64,000 bases of DNA from Dendrolimus kikuchii (taxonomy: Eukaryota; Arthropoda; Insecta; Lepidoptera; Lasiocampidae), in the NCBI GenBank assembly GCA_019925095.2, contig CM034402.1, positions 12,225,501 through 12,289,500 on the forward strand, written 5' to 3'. Shown one piece after another: positions 30,971 through 42,812 of this stretch (positions within the stretch are counted from its first letter, which is position 1; each line of letters begins with the position of its first letter). The notes beneath the pieces are model-generated. The model had not been told where the DNA came from and did no database searches. It saw only the letters and a program-made list of their open reading frames with translations. The position numbers and the translations under genes were made by a program.

Positions 30971-31779
30971 TTATGGGCTGAATACAAAATACACTACGGG
31001 AACTTAATCACCAAATCGCTTCAAACATTAACAAAAATATGATCCATCGGTGCCATTGATAATATAAATCAATATTAGCACATGAGTTATTTTATTTTGA
31101 TTTTAAAATTTCAATTCTAGATGAAAAATAAATTTAAGTTTTATTTTAAACAAATGTAAATTCCATTTTAAAATCATTGGATAATGTGTTATTGTGAAAT
31201 TATATACCTGTAATAAAAGGATCACTAACAATTAATTTTATATTCTTATTAAATTCCACTGCGACTTTTAAGTTGTGCTCACTGTAGCAGTACCACTTAT
31301 GTAGCTCCAATAAGCCATAGATTAAACTACAAAATATTCTGATTAGTCTTTGAAGTAGAATTTTATTCTAGCTATATACATAAATGAATCCCGAAGCAGT
31401 TTTATATTTCTTTAGTGGAATAAAGACTCGACTCTATTGCAGCACAACATTACAACATTGGTAGAAAAGATGCGCGCAGATTTTCTGGCTTGTCACATGA
31501 TATTATTTTCATTATTGGTCCATTCCTCGCCTGTGTATTTTTTCGGGGACAAGTTTATTGGCTACGATAAATACTTACCTACGGTCCATCCAATAGATTG
31601 GATGTAACAAAAACGATAAATGAAACTGACGTCCCTGAGACACACATTACGTTAGTATTGTCTGCCTAATATTTATTTTAAGGTTAAACAATAATCAGTA
31701 TATCTTAATATAATAAATCTGTAGAAGCTTGAAGTTTGTACAATTAATTAAAAATGAATAAAAAAAACAATCAGGCTAA
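30971..31779. other. AT-rich DNA, nothing recognised
   Basis: No feature seen. Confidence 0.5.
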
Positions 31780-32010
31780 TTCGGACAAGTAGATTTCAAA
31801 AATATAACGGACAATTTTTATGTCTATTCGAGCATCACGTGAAAACTACTAAACGGATTTAAATGAAATTGATTTTCTGACTCGCCGAGAAACCGATAAA
31901 TCGTGTTTACTTAATAAATATACACCTATAAGTTATCCGTTCCGGTAATGGATCCGCTGAATGGATTCAGTAGTTTTTGAGTTACGTATTATTTTCGATT
32001 GAATGCTTTT
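31780..32010 (+). repeat. short interspersed repeat, style of a Helitron or SINE
   Basis: ACTACTAAACGGATTTAAATG and AATGGATTCAGTAGTTTTTGAG are phrases typical of the small repeats here (compare 32965-33131), but the ends are unclear. Confidence 0.4.
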
Positions 32011-32599
32011 TATTTCTTCATAGTTAAATAACGGAAATAGAAGACGTTGGTCTGTTTAACTGTCAAACAATTCTTCGATGTGGCTAAGTATAAGAATAAA
32101 TCTACAAAGTTTTCACCACTTATTGAAAGAAACTATTAAACTATACTTTAATGTAAAACCGACTTGCTACAAGCAAACTTAATGGGACCAATGCCAAAAG
32201 TACTACATTACAGGGACAAACATAGACAGATCTTACGCATGACTGGCTGAGCCAACCGAATTATTTCACTATAAATCACTACAACAATTCTAAAATGATG
32301 TACTAAAATTGCAATGGGTTATATGTATTCAAACATTGCAAAGTCCAGTTTTGAATATTATTCATTTCTGAATATATAAAAATAGGTCAAATTTAACAAA
32401 TATTTGAATGAAGGAAGCAAAATATAGGTTAATGTTTCATTAACTTTAGCTATTACAATGTCGAACATTAAATGACCCCTTTCAGAACTTTTTTCTGAAA
32501 CTGTCTGGAAGTGATCTCGAAACGGCTGAAATAATTGCAATGGTTTGATTTGGCGTATTAAGACATTAATTCTATTTTAAAGTTTCGTACACATTTTTT
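32011..32599. other. AT-rich DNA, nothing recognised
   Basis: No feature seen. Confidence 0.5.
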
Positions 32600-32715
32600 T
32601 ATTGGACATGATGGAAAGTGGTCACCATCCCCTGTGGACTTTTGTAACACCAAAGGGCCTGCCAAATTACTACCAGCCTCACATGGGGCACTGAAACCTG
32701 GCCACTAATGCCGCA
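32600..32715 (-). mobile_element. CR1-like LINE 3' UTR fragment
   Basis: GATGGAAAGTGGTCACCATCCCCTG..TTGTAACACCAAAGGGCCTG..GAAACCTGGCCACTAATGCCG corresponds to the 29755-29915 block. Confidence 0.75.
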
Positions 32716-32964
32716 GTATAACTTAAGTCAAGGCAAAACGCAAATTTATTTGTTTGAAACATGGACATTTTTGCAGATGTTATACTAAGTCTCCAGTTAC
32801 ATGTTTCGCCTTAACAGGCATACGATATTTTTTGTAGTTTTGTTTACAAGTCGTTTGTTGTCCTTATGGACTACATAATAATGTAGATATTATGATTATA
32901 TTACTGATTATGATGCTCTTAGAATTACAACAAATATTTAATATACAATTGTTATGTCTCTTTC

Positions 32965-33131
32965 AGTTATATATTACCTAAACGGCTGGACCGATTTGAA
33001 TGAATTTTTTGTGTGTGTTCCAGTGGATTCGGGAATGGTTTAGATTCACAATTGGACCAGGTAGGTGGCGCTGCAATCGGGTCCTAAATTTTATTTCTTC
33101 AGGGCAGAACAACGTCTACCGGGACAGCTAG
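32965..33131 (+). mobile_element. Helitron-like element, 3' part
   Basis: CTGGACCGATTTGAATGAA..GGTTTAGATTCACAATTGGA..GGTGGCGCTG..GTCTACCGGGACAG ends at CTAG (33128-33131) followed by T. The 5' part of the same family, starting TC at 56129, is at 56129-56470. Confidence 0.68.
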
Positions 33132-33164
33132 TATTATTATAAAAGTATATATGTATATATTATT

Positions 33165-33740
33165 AAAGTTGTTATTGCGGCATACTTTAGACCAAAGGTG
33201 GTGGTCATCCACAAGAGCAATGTCCTACCAATTATTAGCTAGCCGGCGCGGAGTGGAAATCGCTAGAGCTAAGACTCTAGCTCCAGGGTTGGGAGTGATA
33301 AATGGCTTAGCGTCGAAAGTAGCTTCGATAATCCCGCAGCCCACCTCTCGACACCCCTTAGCCATTCACACCCATGTTGCCCCTGTCTTCTATGGCATTT
33401 TTGGGGCCCATGCAGGGAGTGGCGAGTTACCGTCTACCCATTTTTCCATGTTCCCCGAACATTGCGACGGTAAGGTACCATAGTCCCCATATTCCCAGAC
33501 CCCTAGTACCACTAGGAATTCACCCTAATAGCCCGGTAAATTTTTCTCTCATTTTCCACAATAGTCCTACACTGGCTGAGGCTTGTCCTTGGTTGCATTA
33601 TTATATGGTTTAGACAGGAATAATCGCCGGTCAGTGTCATGCCACATTTACATTAAATTTGTCAAGGGGCCTCTACGTGTTGGCCTTTCTATGGCCCCAC
33701 GCAAGCCTTCCAAAAGTCGGGGTTATTTTTATGGCCTGTG
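33165..33740 (-). mobile_element. LINE 3' UTR, GC-richer fragment
   Basis: Its first 80 bp (TTGCGGCATACTTTAGACCAAAGG..) align with 29931-30000 and 57561-57635. The remaining, GC-richer part extends further into the same kind of LINE. Frames on both strands are short and unconvincing. Confidence 0.6.
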
Positions 33741-34178
33741 GTTTTCAAATACAGACATTATCGAAACGCACTTAATGCTCAAAATAAATTAAACTTAAGT
33801 TTTGACAGTCTTACATAGTTAGAAACCCCAATATGTGTGTGTTTAATAGTGCAGAATGTTATAAAATAGAGACAGAATGAAATCTCTGTAAGATCTCGAT
33901 TCTTCGAAGAGATTACTCGCAGACCAGCTAAATGCATTTCCCGTCGGCATTTAGCCGGTGAAAAATGTACATTGGTGTGTTTCGCGCACAAATGTATTCG
34001 TACAGTCGTGGTAAAAATAGACTACAATACAACATAAAAACCTGGTAAGTATATTTTTAGAAAGAAGTTATGGAATAAAATATAGTTGAATAGAACTTTA
34101 TTCGCGTAAACTATACCATATTACAGAAAAATTCTGTGTACGTAAGTAAGTAAACAGTCTCAGTACCAGTACATCAGT
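33741..34178. other. unrecognised DNA
   Basis: No feature seen. Confidence 0.45.
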
Positions 34179-34214
34179 AACTTTGATACAACACGTAAGT
34201 GTTGTATCAAAGTT
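34179..34214. repeat. perfect 16-bp hairpin with 4-nt loop
   Basis: AACTTTGATACAACAC, loop GTAA, then the exact reverse complement. No terminal duplication or element is evident around it. Confidence 0.9.
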
Positions 34215-35135
34215 TACGATATTCAAGATTCATTCAATTATTCTCGTAGACGAATCCTCATTATAATAAAAATATTTCATTCCCGGGACAAAAGTATATG
34301 TTTATTCTTGTTATCCTAATTATATACAAAGTACTAACATTTCATGATCATGTTTATTGCTAAAGTCAAAAAGGTTGAATAACTCAACATATAAACTATA
34401 TCAGACCATAATATTTTACAGGGAATTAGACGGTACACTCGCCACGTTTTCTCAAGGCATAACAAATTTTATCAATGTTTTTTAGTTAGATTCGCGATTG
34501 ATTGCTATGTCTGCAGATGTTAAGTGACGATGTAATGCAAGATAGAGAACGCTTACCTATTAGATACCACTCATAATAATAAATGTTTTATAGTCCGCAA
34601 GCGTAGCAATACGTACATGAGTCAGAAAAATTGCATAAACGGTGCATGCTTACCGGCTAGAATTCGAATCGACGTCATTGTATGGAGACGAGTGTGCATT
34701 AAAGCTAAAAACCTGTCACGAGAGAGTTATTTCATGACAATTACTAATTAATCCAATCAGTTAAACATCGGCTTTTATTTATTTTTTATATATCGGTTAT
34801 CATAATCATATAAGTATATATCAATCAATATATAGTTTCGTTTACATCATTCTGAATGTCATTTCTTTTTCGAAAATAAGACCACTTTTGTAATATAATG
34901 TTTTACGAAAGTGGTACGAAAGATTATTCGATTACCATTCACAAAATATTAAGTCTAATATCGTAAAATTGGGCTCTCAATCGATATTTAAAAAAAGATA
35001 GAATTACTTTTCGATGTGATGTTACATGAGAAAGATTAGAGACATTCATTTTTGACAAGTCACGCTGTTCGTGACGTTAGTGTAATGGCATCGACCGTGT
35101 TCAATGGTTGAAGTGAAAAAACTTTTCACTGTAAG
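34215..35135. other. AT-rich DNA, nothing recognised
   Basis: No feature seen. Confidence 0.45.
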
Positions 35136-35457
35136 GTTCGATTCACACTGTGATGCCATTAACCATTCAATCTCGCTCCGGTCTCGGTCCGATCAAATCT
35201 CCGTGTCTACACTACTAGTCTGGAGTTGAAACAAAAGCGTATTCACTATCGGTACAGGTCATGACAGGTCCGATCTCGTTTCAGTTAAATATTCTTTTCG
35301 ACGAACCGGTACCGGTACGATATCAGATTGGAACTAGAGCGATATGATAGTGGGAATTCTTTAATTCTTTCTTGTATAATAATATTTGACCGGACCGGGA
35401 CCGGACCGAGGCCTTAGCGATATTGAACCGTGAATGGTATCAAAATGTGAATGGAGC
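35136..35457. mobile_element. MITE with imperfect terminal inverted repeats of about 60 bp
   Basis: Left end GTTCGATTCACACTGTGATG..CCATTCAATCTCGCTCCGGTCTCGGTCCG matches, inverted, the right end CGGACCGAGG..AGCGATATTGAACC..GTGAATGGAGC. The interior is rich in CGGT/ACCG motifs. It has no coding capacity. The duplication at the ends is not clear. Confidence 0.68.
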
Positions 35458-35835
35458 TTAACAACGCAGGTATCGTTGCGGTTGGGATAAAATATGTTTT
35501 TTCCTTAAGCGAGCTCAGGGCGTCAATAAAGCTGATACATACTGAACATGACTTGTGAATAAACGACATTTAACCGCAGTGTCTTTATAACCATAAGGGG
35601 AGTTGCGTGTGATGTATACTTAAAATGAATGGATCATTGTGATTCCTACATGCATTTTATAAAACAAGATACAGGTACCTTTTATGTCGCTTCAGGGAAT
35701 TCAGATAAGTATCTGAAGGATATTCTAAATATATATCTTGCAGGTTATGTCAATCTTACTGTCGTTGACGTTACCCTATATACTTATATAGAACGCAAAA
35801 TGCTAATGGATGTTCATGTGAGTGTATTATAATAT

Positions 35836-36280
35836 TGTTACGCGTTGCAGGACTCGAATTAAAATGCCGTTAGAATTACTATAGAATTTATTAGAACTAT
35901 ACAAACACGTATAACACAGGTACAAATATAACTGAACACAACCAGTGCAAACGTAATGCACGATTCAATAACACGCGCAAAGTCCGTCACTAAATAGATT
36001 ACCGTTATCGCTCGACTGCCGATCTCTCCATTAGAGCATTGCTTTATACTGCACCGATACAATATGTCTGCCCGACCATGTGAACCGGATTTCTTAGAAT
36101 CAGTTCGACACACCTGGCTAATGACTGCTATAAAAGATTACAATGCATAATGGGCTGTTTTCTAAACAAAAATTTTAAGCACAAAGTAAACAAAAGAAGT
36201 CCAAATGCGGTAATGTAATAAAGTGTGCTTTTATGGTATTCAGGTGTGAATCCACTTTTGTCGGCGTGTAGGTTGTAACA
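35836..36280 (-). mobile_element. solo LTR, copy 2, with 4-bp target duplication
   Basis: A 445-bp reversed LTR starts TGTTAC and ends GTAACA, flanked by ATAT on both sides (35832-35835 and 36281-36284). It shares with copy 1 the TATA region, ACACGTATAACACAGGTACAA (here reversed) and the CGTCACTA segment. No internal region adjoins it. Confidence 0.85.
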
Positions 36281-36284
36281 ATAT

Positions 36285-37024
36285 GATTTATTTGTGTCTT
36301 TATTCTTTTTACCTTTTAAACACAACAAATAAAATCGACCTAGTTAATTCGAGGACAATAAAACGTTATGTAGATATTTGAACGGTTATAATATGTCATT
36401 ATGTATATTCAATTTTTATTTCATGGAAAATATCTCAAAAAATCTTATTGAATTACGGTCAAACTCATTTTCATTGAATGTTTTTTTGAACTTTTTAAAA
36501 CCTCTATTCACTAGATTTTTTTTTAAGTCACCGTCCTATATTTCAAAACTTAGAGGAACGCACACAATTTACAACATTGGAATCATCATTCGTAGTATTA
36601 ACTTGGGTTACATTCGGAATGTCTGCTTCAGAGGTCGAGGTCCACTTTCCTACATTTTGTCTCCAGTTCAAACGGTTTTCGACATCACTCACTATAAAAC
36701 TATAATGGCTGCCATTCTATGAAACACCTTGGAACAGAAATCTCATCGCTTATTGACTTCAATGCAAATGGCACTAAGATATATTGTTATTTTATTTATT
36801 AATCTGACTAACGATACGCCAATTTTTGATACATAATAGATCTGTCCAATAAAATACCGTACCTAAGTCTACCCCTGCTTTACCATTTTTGCTATTATAA
36901 ATCGAAGCAATCGTTAGTGGTATACGATATTGCAGGAAAAATAACAATGAAAACGAGCGCAGGTATTCTTGCATTGTGTAAACCATTCGATATCTCATGC
37001 AATATATTATAATGGTTCTGTTTT
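36285..37024. other. AT-rich DNA, nothing recognised
   Basis: A 114-codon plus frame (36378-36722) resembles nothing and has the codon bias of AT-rich non-coding DNA. Confidence 0.45.
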
Positions 37025-37500
37025 ATGTTTAAGTACGATATGGTTGACGGTTGACCTAGAAAATTCCCGTGGGATTCCCGGGTCATAAAGTATCGCAGCA
37101 TAAAAAAAATGTAAGCTGTCATTTTAGTGGAAACTATAATGGGATAAGCTACTTTGTATTCACCCGAACATCTTCAAACCGCTTCCATTAAAATTGACGC
37201 AGGATTCCCGGAATAAAAAGTATCACACATTACATAAAATTTTATATCGACCAGTGAAAAAATCGCAATGGAACTCGTATTTTTTTTTCAATCTCCCCAT
37301 TTTAAATCATTACTACAAAATATCCCTCGGGATTCTCAGGATAAAAAGTAACATAGATTTTAAGTTGAAAAATTTGCTGTCAATCAGTGAAAACCGCATC
37401 GAAATCGGCTTAGTAGTTTCTACGTGAAACCGGAACAAACACAAGAAATCTAAAAAAAATGCATTGTGTTCTCCATCGTTTATATTTTATAGTGTATTCC
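37025..37500 (-). mobile_element. Helitron-like element, reversed copy
   Basis: Contains, reversed, the phrases of 39405-39785: GAATCCCACGGGAAT, CCGATTTCGATGCGG and CAATGCATTTTTTTTAG (here GTGTTCTCCATCGTTTATA at the outer end). The CTAG terminus is not intact. Confidence 0.62.
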
Positions 37501-37561
37501 AGTTGTTTTTTTTTAATAGCTTCAATGTACAGACAGGAAATATTTAGAATTTTATATAATA

Positions 37562-37785
37562 CTAGCTGTACCCGCGACGTCGTCCGCGTGAAATTTGCTT
37601 TCAAAACCCTCCGATTTTGAAACATTCTTCATTAGTGCTCCGCTCCTATTGGTCTTAGCGTGATGATATATAAACCATAGCCTTCCTCGATAAATGGGCT
37701 ATCCAAAACTGAAAGAATTTTTCAAATCAGACCAGTAGTTCTTGAGATTAGCGCGTTCAATCAAACAATATATTAGTATATTTGG
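37562..37785 (-). mobile_element. Helitron-like short element
   Basis: Begins A-CTAG (37561-37565) with CCCGCGACGTCGTCCGCG and ends near TATTAGTATA. Same family as 27119-27292. Confidence 0.7.
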
Positions 37786-37794
37786 CAACAACAC

Positions 37795-38367
37795 TAATAC
37801 TTACATTTTAAATATCGCGATATCTTTTGAATGAAACGTCCGAATTGAATAATTCAAAAAGTTTTAGAAAGGTATTGAATTCGTCTTGAATATGAAGTAA
37901 TTTATTTTGATAAGGATTAATACCAAGGTACAAAATAAAGAGTTTTTGAAGCGACGGCATTTTAATTATTTAAAAAAATAAAACAAAACACTTATTGTGA
38001 GATAACTACAATAGTTAGACATATGGTTAAGGTATATTGTTTGTAGAAAATTATATGTTCTGCAAAGTGGTAGTACATTGTTTTGTTCTATAATCAATAG
38101 TTTTCGCAGCGCACGCCGTGTAAGGATTTTTTCGGGTCATTTTATTACACCTTGGGTTACATTATTGGCCTTTTAGTAAGGATGGCTAATTTTTTTGAAA
38201 ATATAATATAGCCTATAGCCTTCCTCGATAAATGTACTAAAATATGTATATGTATTTAACACTGAAAAAAATTTTCAAATCGGACCAGCGGTTCCTGAGA
38301 TTAGCGCGTTTAAACAAACAGACAAACAAACAAACTCTTCAGCTTTATAATATTAGTATAATATAGA
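37795..38367 (-). mobile_element. Helitron-like element, longer copy
   Basis: Collinear with about 6820-7366: GATATCTTTTGAATG, CCGAATTGAATAATT, TAATTTATTTTGATAAGGAT, AATAGTTTTCGCAGCGCACG. It ends in the reversed 5' end AATATTAGTATAATATAGA. Confidence 0.75.
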
Positions 38368-38454
38368 TTACAAATATCATTTTTAATTACTTGTTGTGCA
38401 TTTCCTGTGGATTACAGAATAAATAAATATTGTTTTATTTTTTGTGGGTAGGTA

Positions 38455-38640
38455 AGTCAAGGTAGCTTGGCGGTTAAAGCATTCGCATCTTATTCCAATC
38501 TTAATGGTCTATGATTTCAATAACGTGAATTCGAACTGTAGGCAGGTACCGTGCACCGATTAGGCAGTTTCTCTGTCTTAATGTGTTACAATTATTACGT
38601 GCTGGTGGGAAAGGACTATATCTCAAGGCGACTTCTTAAT
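38455..38640 (+). mobile_element. tRNA-derived SINE, degraded
   Basis: GGTAGCTTGGCGGTTAAAGC (38461-38480) resembles a polymerase III A box and GTGAATTCGAACTG (38525-38538) a B box, at tRNA-like spacing. The tail is not clear. Confidence 0.55.
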
Positions 38641-39404
38641 GGAGATGCACCAACCAGTTGCACGTTGTACGCTGATAATGTCATTCATATTACTAAAATA
38701 TTCCACGCGGCTTGATTTCAAGTAAAATTTCGATCGGTATCTCACGTAAATTCACCCATTTTCTTGGATAAAAGATGGGACGGAAAATATGTAGTACAAA
38801 TGTCAATCTAAATGACACTATTTACAAATTTATATACATGCATATTGACACGTCTGTTTCCCACAGGGATACCCAGAGACGAAGGGTCTCCATTTGCTAC
38901 GATCTTGGCATATATCTTTCCTTCGTCTACTTTAACAATCTCTTCATATGACTGTATTTAAAGACATATTATTATTCGACACATTATGTCACAGTTAAAA
39001 TTATGTTTTACTAGATTTCAAAGCTTAGAGAAATATAATAAAATGAAGGTTGATAATGTCGACACGTATGTTAGCTTTAGTAATTATTCAGGCTTGTACC
39101 GAGGATAGTAACACGTAAAGGTCACCTGGTAATAAGAATGTGTACTAAGGGCAAACCCATTAACCTTGGTAATCATCCCTACTTCATATACATAAACGTG
39201 ACATATATTTTTCAAGTAGAAAAGGTGTTTTGACAGTAAATATACAAGTTACTTTGGGCATAATTTATTTACTTTAGAACACAGCATTAAATGTGCGTAT
39301 ATTGTTGACTTAATCATATTTCTTAAACATAAAAATATTCACGAATATATTACCTTATATATTTGTGTGTGTATCTGCGCGTTTATGATACGTGGATAGG
39401 TGCA
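38641..39404. other. unrecognised AT-rich DNA
   Basis: No feature seen. Confidence 0.45.
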
Positions 39405-39785
39405 TGCATTTTTTTCAGATTTCTTATCTGTTCGTTGATTTGTCTGTTTATTCGGGATTTACGAAAAAACTACTAAGCCGATTTCGATGCAGTTTTCACT
39501 GAGCGACGGCAAATTCTTAGACTTAAAATCTGAACTACTTTTTGTTTCGGAAATCCCGCGGAAATTTTTCTGGGAATGATTTAAAATGGCCAAATTAAAA
39601 AAAAAATAGAATTCCAAATTGAGTTTTTTACTGATCGGTAGCAGATTTTATTTTATAAAAATGTGATAAAATTTTTAGAGATTTTTTTATCTATATGATG
39701 TGATATAGATATAAAAAAATTATCTCGGGAATCTTGCGGGAATTTTCCTGGGAGCGGTTCGAAGTTGTTCGGGTGCATATCCTAG
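39405..39785 (+). mobile_element. Helitron-like element
   Basis: GCATGCATTTTTTTCAGATTTC, CCGATTTCGATGCAGTTTTC, GAAATCCCGCGG and GGGTGCATATC lead to the terminus CTAG-T (39782-39786). A full-length relative is 62470-62939. Confidence 0.68.
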
Positions 39786-39789
39786 TGTG

Positions 39790-40084
39790 TGGACTGATGG
39801 TGATAGTGATATAATAATATAAAATTAAATACGTAACGCCAGCTATAATCTCCACTTCGTTCATGCGGCATTTCAACTTTACACGAGTATTTATTCATAT
39901 TATTTGAATTCTGCAAGAATGAAAAAGTCATTATTCATTTAAAACAAAATTCAAACTGAAACACAGACAAAGTATCTAAAAACAGTCATTTAAAATTAGG
40001 CATCGAGTAAATAGCAGTTTTACTTTGATTTTGGCGTTTGTTTTGATATCAGAGTTACTCGAATGTAATCTTAAACAGCTCAAA
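39790..40084. other. AT-rich DNA, nothing recognised
   Basis: No feature seen. Confidence 0.45.
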
Positions 40085-40300
40085 AGATTATAATGGAAAT
40101 TGAGTTTTTGGCGGGAACTGAAAGGAGATGTTGTGCTGTGCAGTTTTGTTTTCTAAAAATGTGTAAAATTACTCTATAATGAGCAATAGTTGTAGGATAT
40201 TGATAGTTTTTTAGTACTAATTGTGTTTTGTGAGAAATGTGAACCTTAAAGTCAAATGTGGCCTTTTGAATTGTAACACGAACTCCGTTGAATGGCACTA
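40085..40300 (-). repeat. interspersed repeat C, copy 2
   Basis: Reverse counterpart of 30735-30970. The 72-codon frame inside it is not supported as a gene. Confidence 0.7.
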
Positions 40301-40674
40301 TCTGATAACATACAGTTCAGCTGTGCTACACATAGGTTTAAGAAAATGAAGAAACTACATTAATTTATGATCTGGCTTAACGGCCTAGCTGCCAAGCCAT
40401 AAAATAAAAAAAATATAATGGAAATTATAATTAAAATAAGATTTTCATAATTTTAATTATATTTTTACTAGAGTTTACCCCGCGGCTGCGCCGCGGGTCA
40501 ACCTCTAGTGCGTGTCTCTTGTTTAAAGAGCAAGTGGTACAGGTTACATTGTATTAAATTTTTATGTATTTGCCCCCGAAAGATTCACTTCATTTTATAT
40601 CGCAAGCTATACCACCCCCGTCTATATGTAAACTACATAAATGACAAAACTTAACAAAAATGACAAAATAGATA

Positions 40675-41680
40675 ACATGGACCAAGTGGACCAAGTGGAC
40701 CCAGTGGACCCAGTGGACCAACTGGACCCAGTGGATCCAGTAGACAAAGTGGACCCAGTGGACCCAATGGACCTAGTGGACCCAGTAATCTAAGTGGACC
40801 AAGTGGGCCCAGTGGACCCAGTAGACCCAGTGGACCCAGTAATCTAAGTGGACCTAGTGAGCCCAGTGGACCCAGTAGTCTAAGTGGGCCCAGTGGACCC
40901 AGTAGTCTAAGTGGGCCCAGTGGACCCAGTTGAGCCAGTAGGCTAAGTGTTCAAAATGGACCCAGTGGACCAAGTGGACTCAGTGGACCAAGTGGACCCA
41001 GTGGATCAAGTGGACCCAGTGGACCCAGTGGGCCCAGTTGACCAAGGGGACCAAGTGGACACAGTGGTCCAAGTAGACCCAGTGGACCAAATGTACCCAG
41101 TGGACCCAGTGGATACAGTGGACAAAGTGGACCCAGTGGACCCAACGGACCTAGTGGACCAAGTGGACCCAGTGGGTCCAGTGGACCCAGTGAGTCCAGT
41201 GGACCAAGTAGACCCAGTGGTTCAAGTGGACCCAGTGGACCCAGTGGGTCCAGTGGACCAACTGGATCCAGTGGACAAAGTGGACCTAGTGGACCCAACA
41301 GACCTAGTGGACCAAGTGGACCCAGTGGGTCCAGTGGACCCAGTGAGTCCAGTGGACCAAGTAGACCTAGTGGTTCAAGTGGACCCAGTGGACCCAGTGG
41401 ACCCAGTGGACCCAGTAGTCTTAAGTGGACCCAGTAGTCTTAAGTGGACCCAGTGGGCCCAATGGACCCAGTTGACCCAGTAGGCTAAGTGTTCCAAATG
41501 GACCCAGTGGACCCAGTAAACTCAGTGGACCAAGTGGACCCAGTGGACCACGAGGAGCCAGTGGACTAAGTGGACCCAGTTGACCAAGGGGACCAAGTGG
41601 ACACAGTGGTCCAAGTGGAGCCAATGGACCAAGTGGACCCAGTGGACCCAGTAGACCCAGTGGACGAAATGGACAAAATC
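40675..41680. repeat. 9-bp minisatellite, unit GTGGACCCA
   Basis: Roughly 110 tandem units of GTGGACCCA with variants (GTGGACCAA, GTAGACCCA, GTGGGCCCA, and occasional AATCTAA or AGTCTAA breaks). Because the unit is three codons, any stop-free stretch encodes a tripeptide repeat. Higher-order duplication is visible: blocks near 41140-41240 and 41280-41380 are nearly identical. It breaks the AT-rich background sharply. Confidence 0.95.
40947..41483 (+). CDS. open frame created by the minisatellite (Val-Asp-Pro repeats)
   Basis: A 178-codon frame reads as VDP, VDQ and VGP triplets almost throughout. The opposite strand is also open over 40951-41298 and 41421-41624, as Gly-Pro-Leu triplets. Openness in several frames is expected from a 9-bp unit without stops, so this is most likely not a gene. 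No promoter, signal peptide or unique sequence supports translation. Confidence 0.12.
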   Translation: MFKMDPVDQVDSVDQVDPVDQVDPVDPVGPVDQGDQVDTVVQVDPVDQMYPVDPVDTVDKVDPVDPTDLVDQVDPVGPVDPVSPVDQVDPVVQVDPVDPVGPVDQLDPVDKVDLVDPTDLVDQVDPVGPVDPVSPVDQVDLVVQVDPVDPVDPVDPVVLSGPSSLKWTQWAQWTQLTQ

Positions 41681-42071
41681 ACAAAACCAGTCCTAGTTTC
41701 CGGGATGAACTTTACATAAATCTATCCCAAAATGTATCCCATTATCCGGGATAAAAAGTATCTCTAGGCCACTCTCAGTATTCAAATTATATATGTACCG
41801 AGTTTCAGCCAAATCGGTCCAATAGTCTTTGCATAAAAGGATAACAGACAAAAAGACAAATATATTTTATCCCGGAAACTATCCCATTTTTCGGGATAAA
41901 AAATATCCTATGTTCACTCTCGGCATCGAAAATATATATATACTGAGTTTCAGCCAAATCGGTCCAGTAGTTTTTTCGTGAAAACGGAACAGACAGATAG
42001 AGTTACTTTCGCATTTATAATAATAATAATAATAGGAATGTATTTCATTTCGATATCATGTAGAGTTCAGA

Positions 42072-42599
<528 letters not shown>

Positions 42600-42812
42600 T
42601 ACATACATAACTTCACGCCAGTTCCCTTGCGGGGTAGGCACGGACAACAGAGCGCCATTTAGGCTTATTCTTACACACCTCACTTGCTTCTTTGACATTC
42701 ATAACTCTTGTCATGCACGCTCGTCTGTTCTTAAGGCTCCTGACATCACCATCTGCTAGTACATGATCAATTTGATCATGGAAGGTGTGTCGTGGCCTTC
42801 CACGACTTCTAA
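42600..42812 (-). pseudogene. LINE C-terminus with GTAT tail, truncated copy
   Basis: Reverse-strand C-terminus of the 26219-27061 LINE, ending at TGA (42613-42615) and followed by the ATAC tail. Across the shared part it is collinear with the 26219 copy. Truncated near 42812. Confidence 0.85.

Larger units (their letters stand above)
40468..42025 (-). mobile_element. Helitron-like element carrying a minisatellite
   Basis: On the minus strand the 3' end is CTAG followed by T (40471-40467). Just inside it is a perfect 7-bp GC hairpin, CCGCGGC-TGC-GCCGCGG (40480-40496). A CTAG end with a hairpin a few bases upstream is the classic Helitron 3' terminus. The other end (about 41690-42025) has two related blocks with TTTCGGGATAAAAA and CAAATCGGTCCA.TAGT, then CGCATTTATAATAATAATAAT. 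Between them lies a 1-kb tandem array. Confidence 0.7.

Noticed and set aside
36378..36722. 114-codon frame as a gene
   Set aside because: Lysine-, phenylalanine- and isoleucine-rich composition typical of AT-rich non-coding DNA, with no domain or conserved motif.
40675..41680. CRISPR array
   Set aside because: Units are contiguous 9-mers without unique spacers, in a eukaryotic context.
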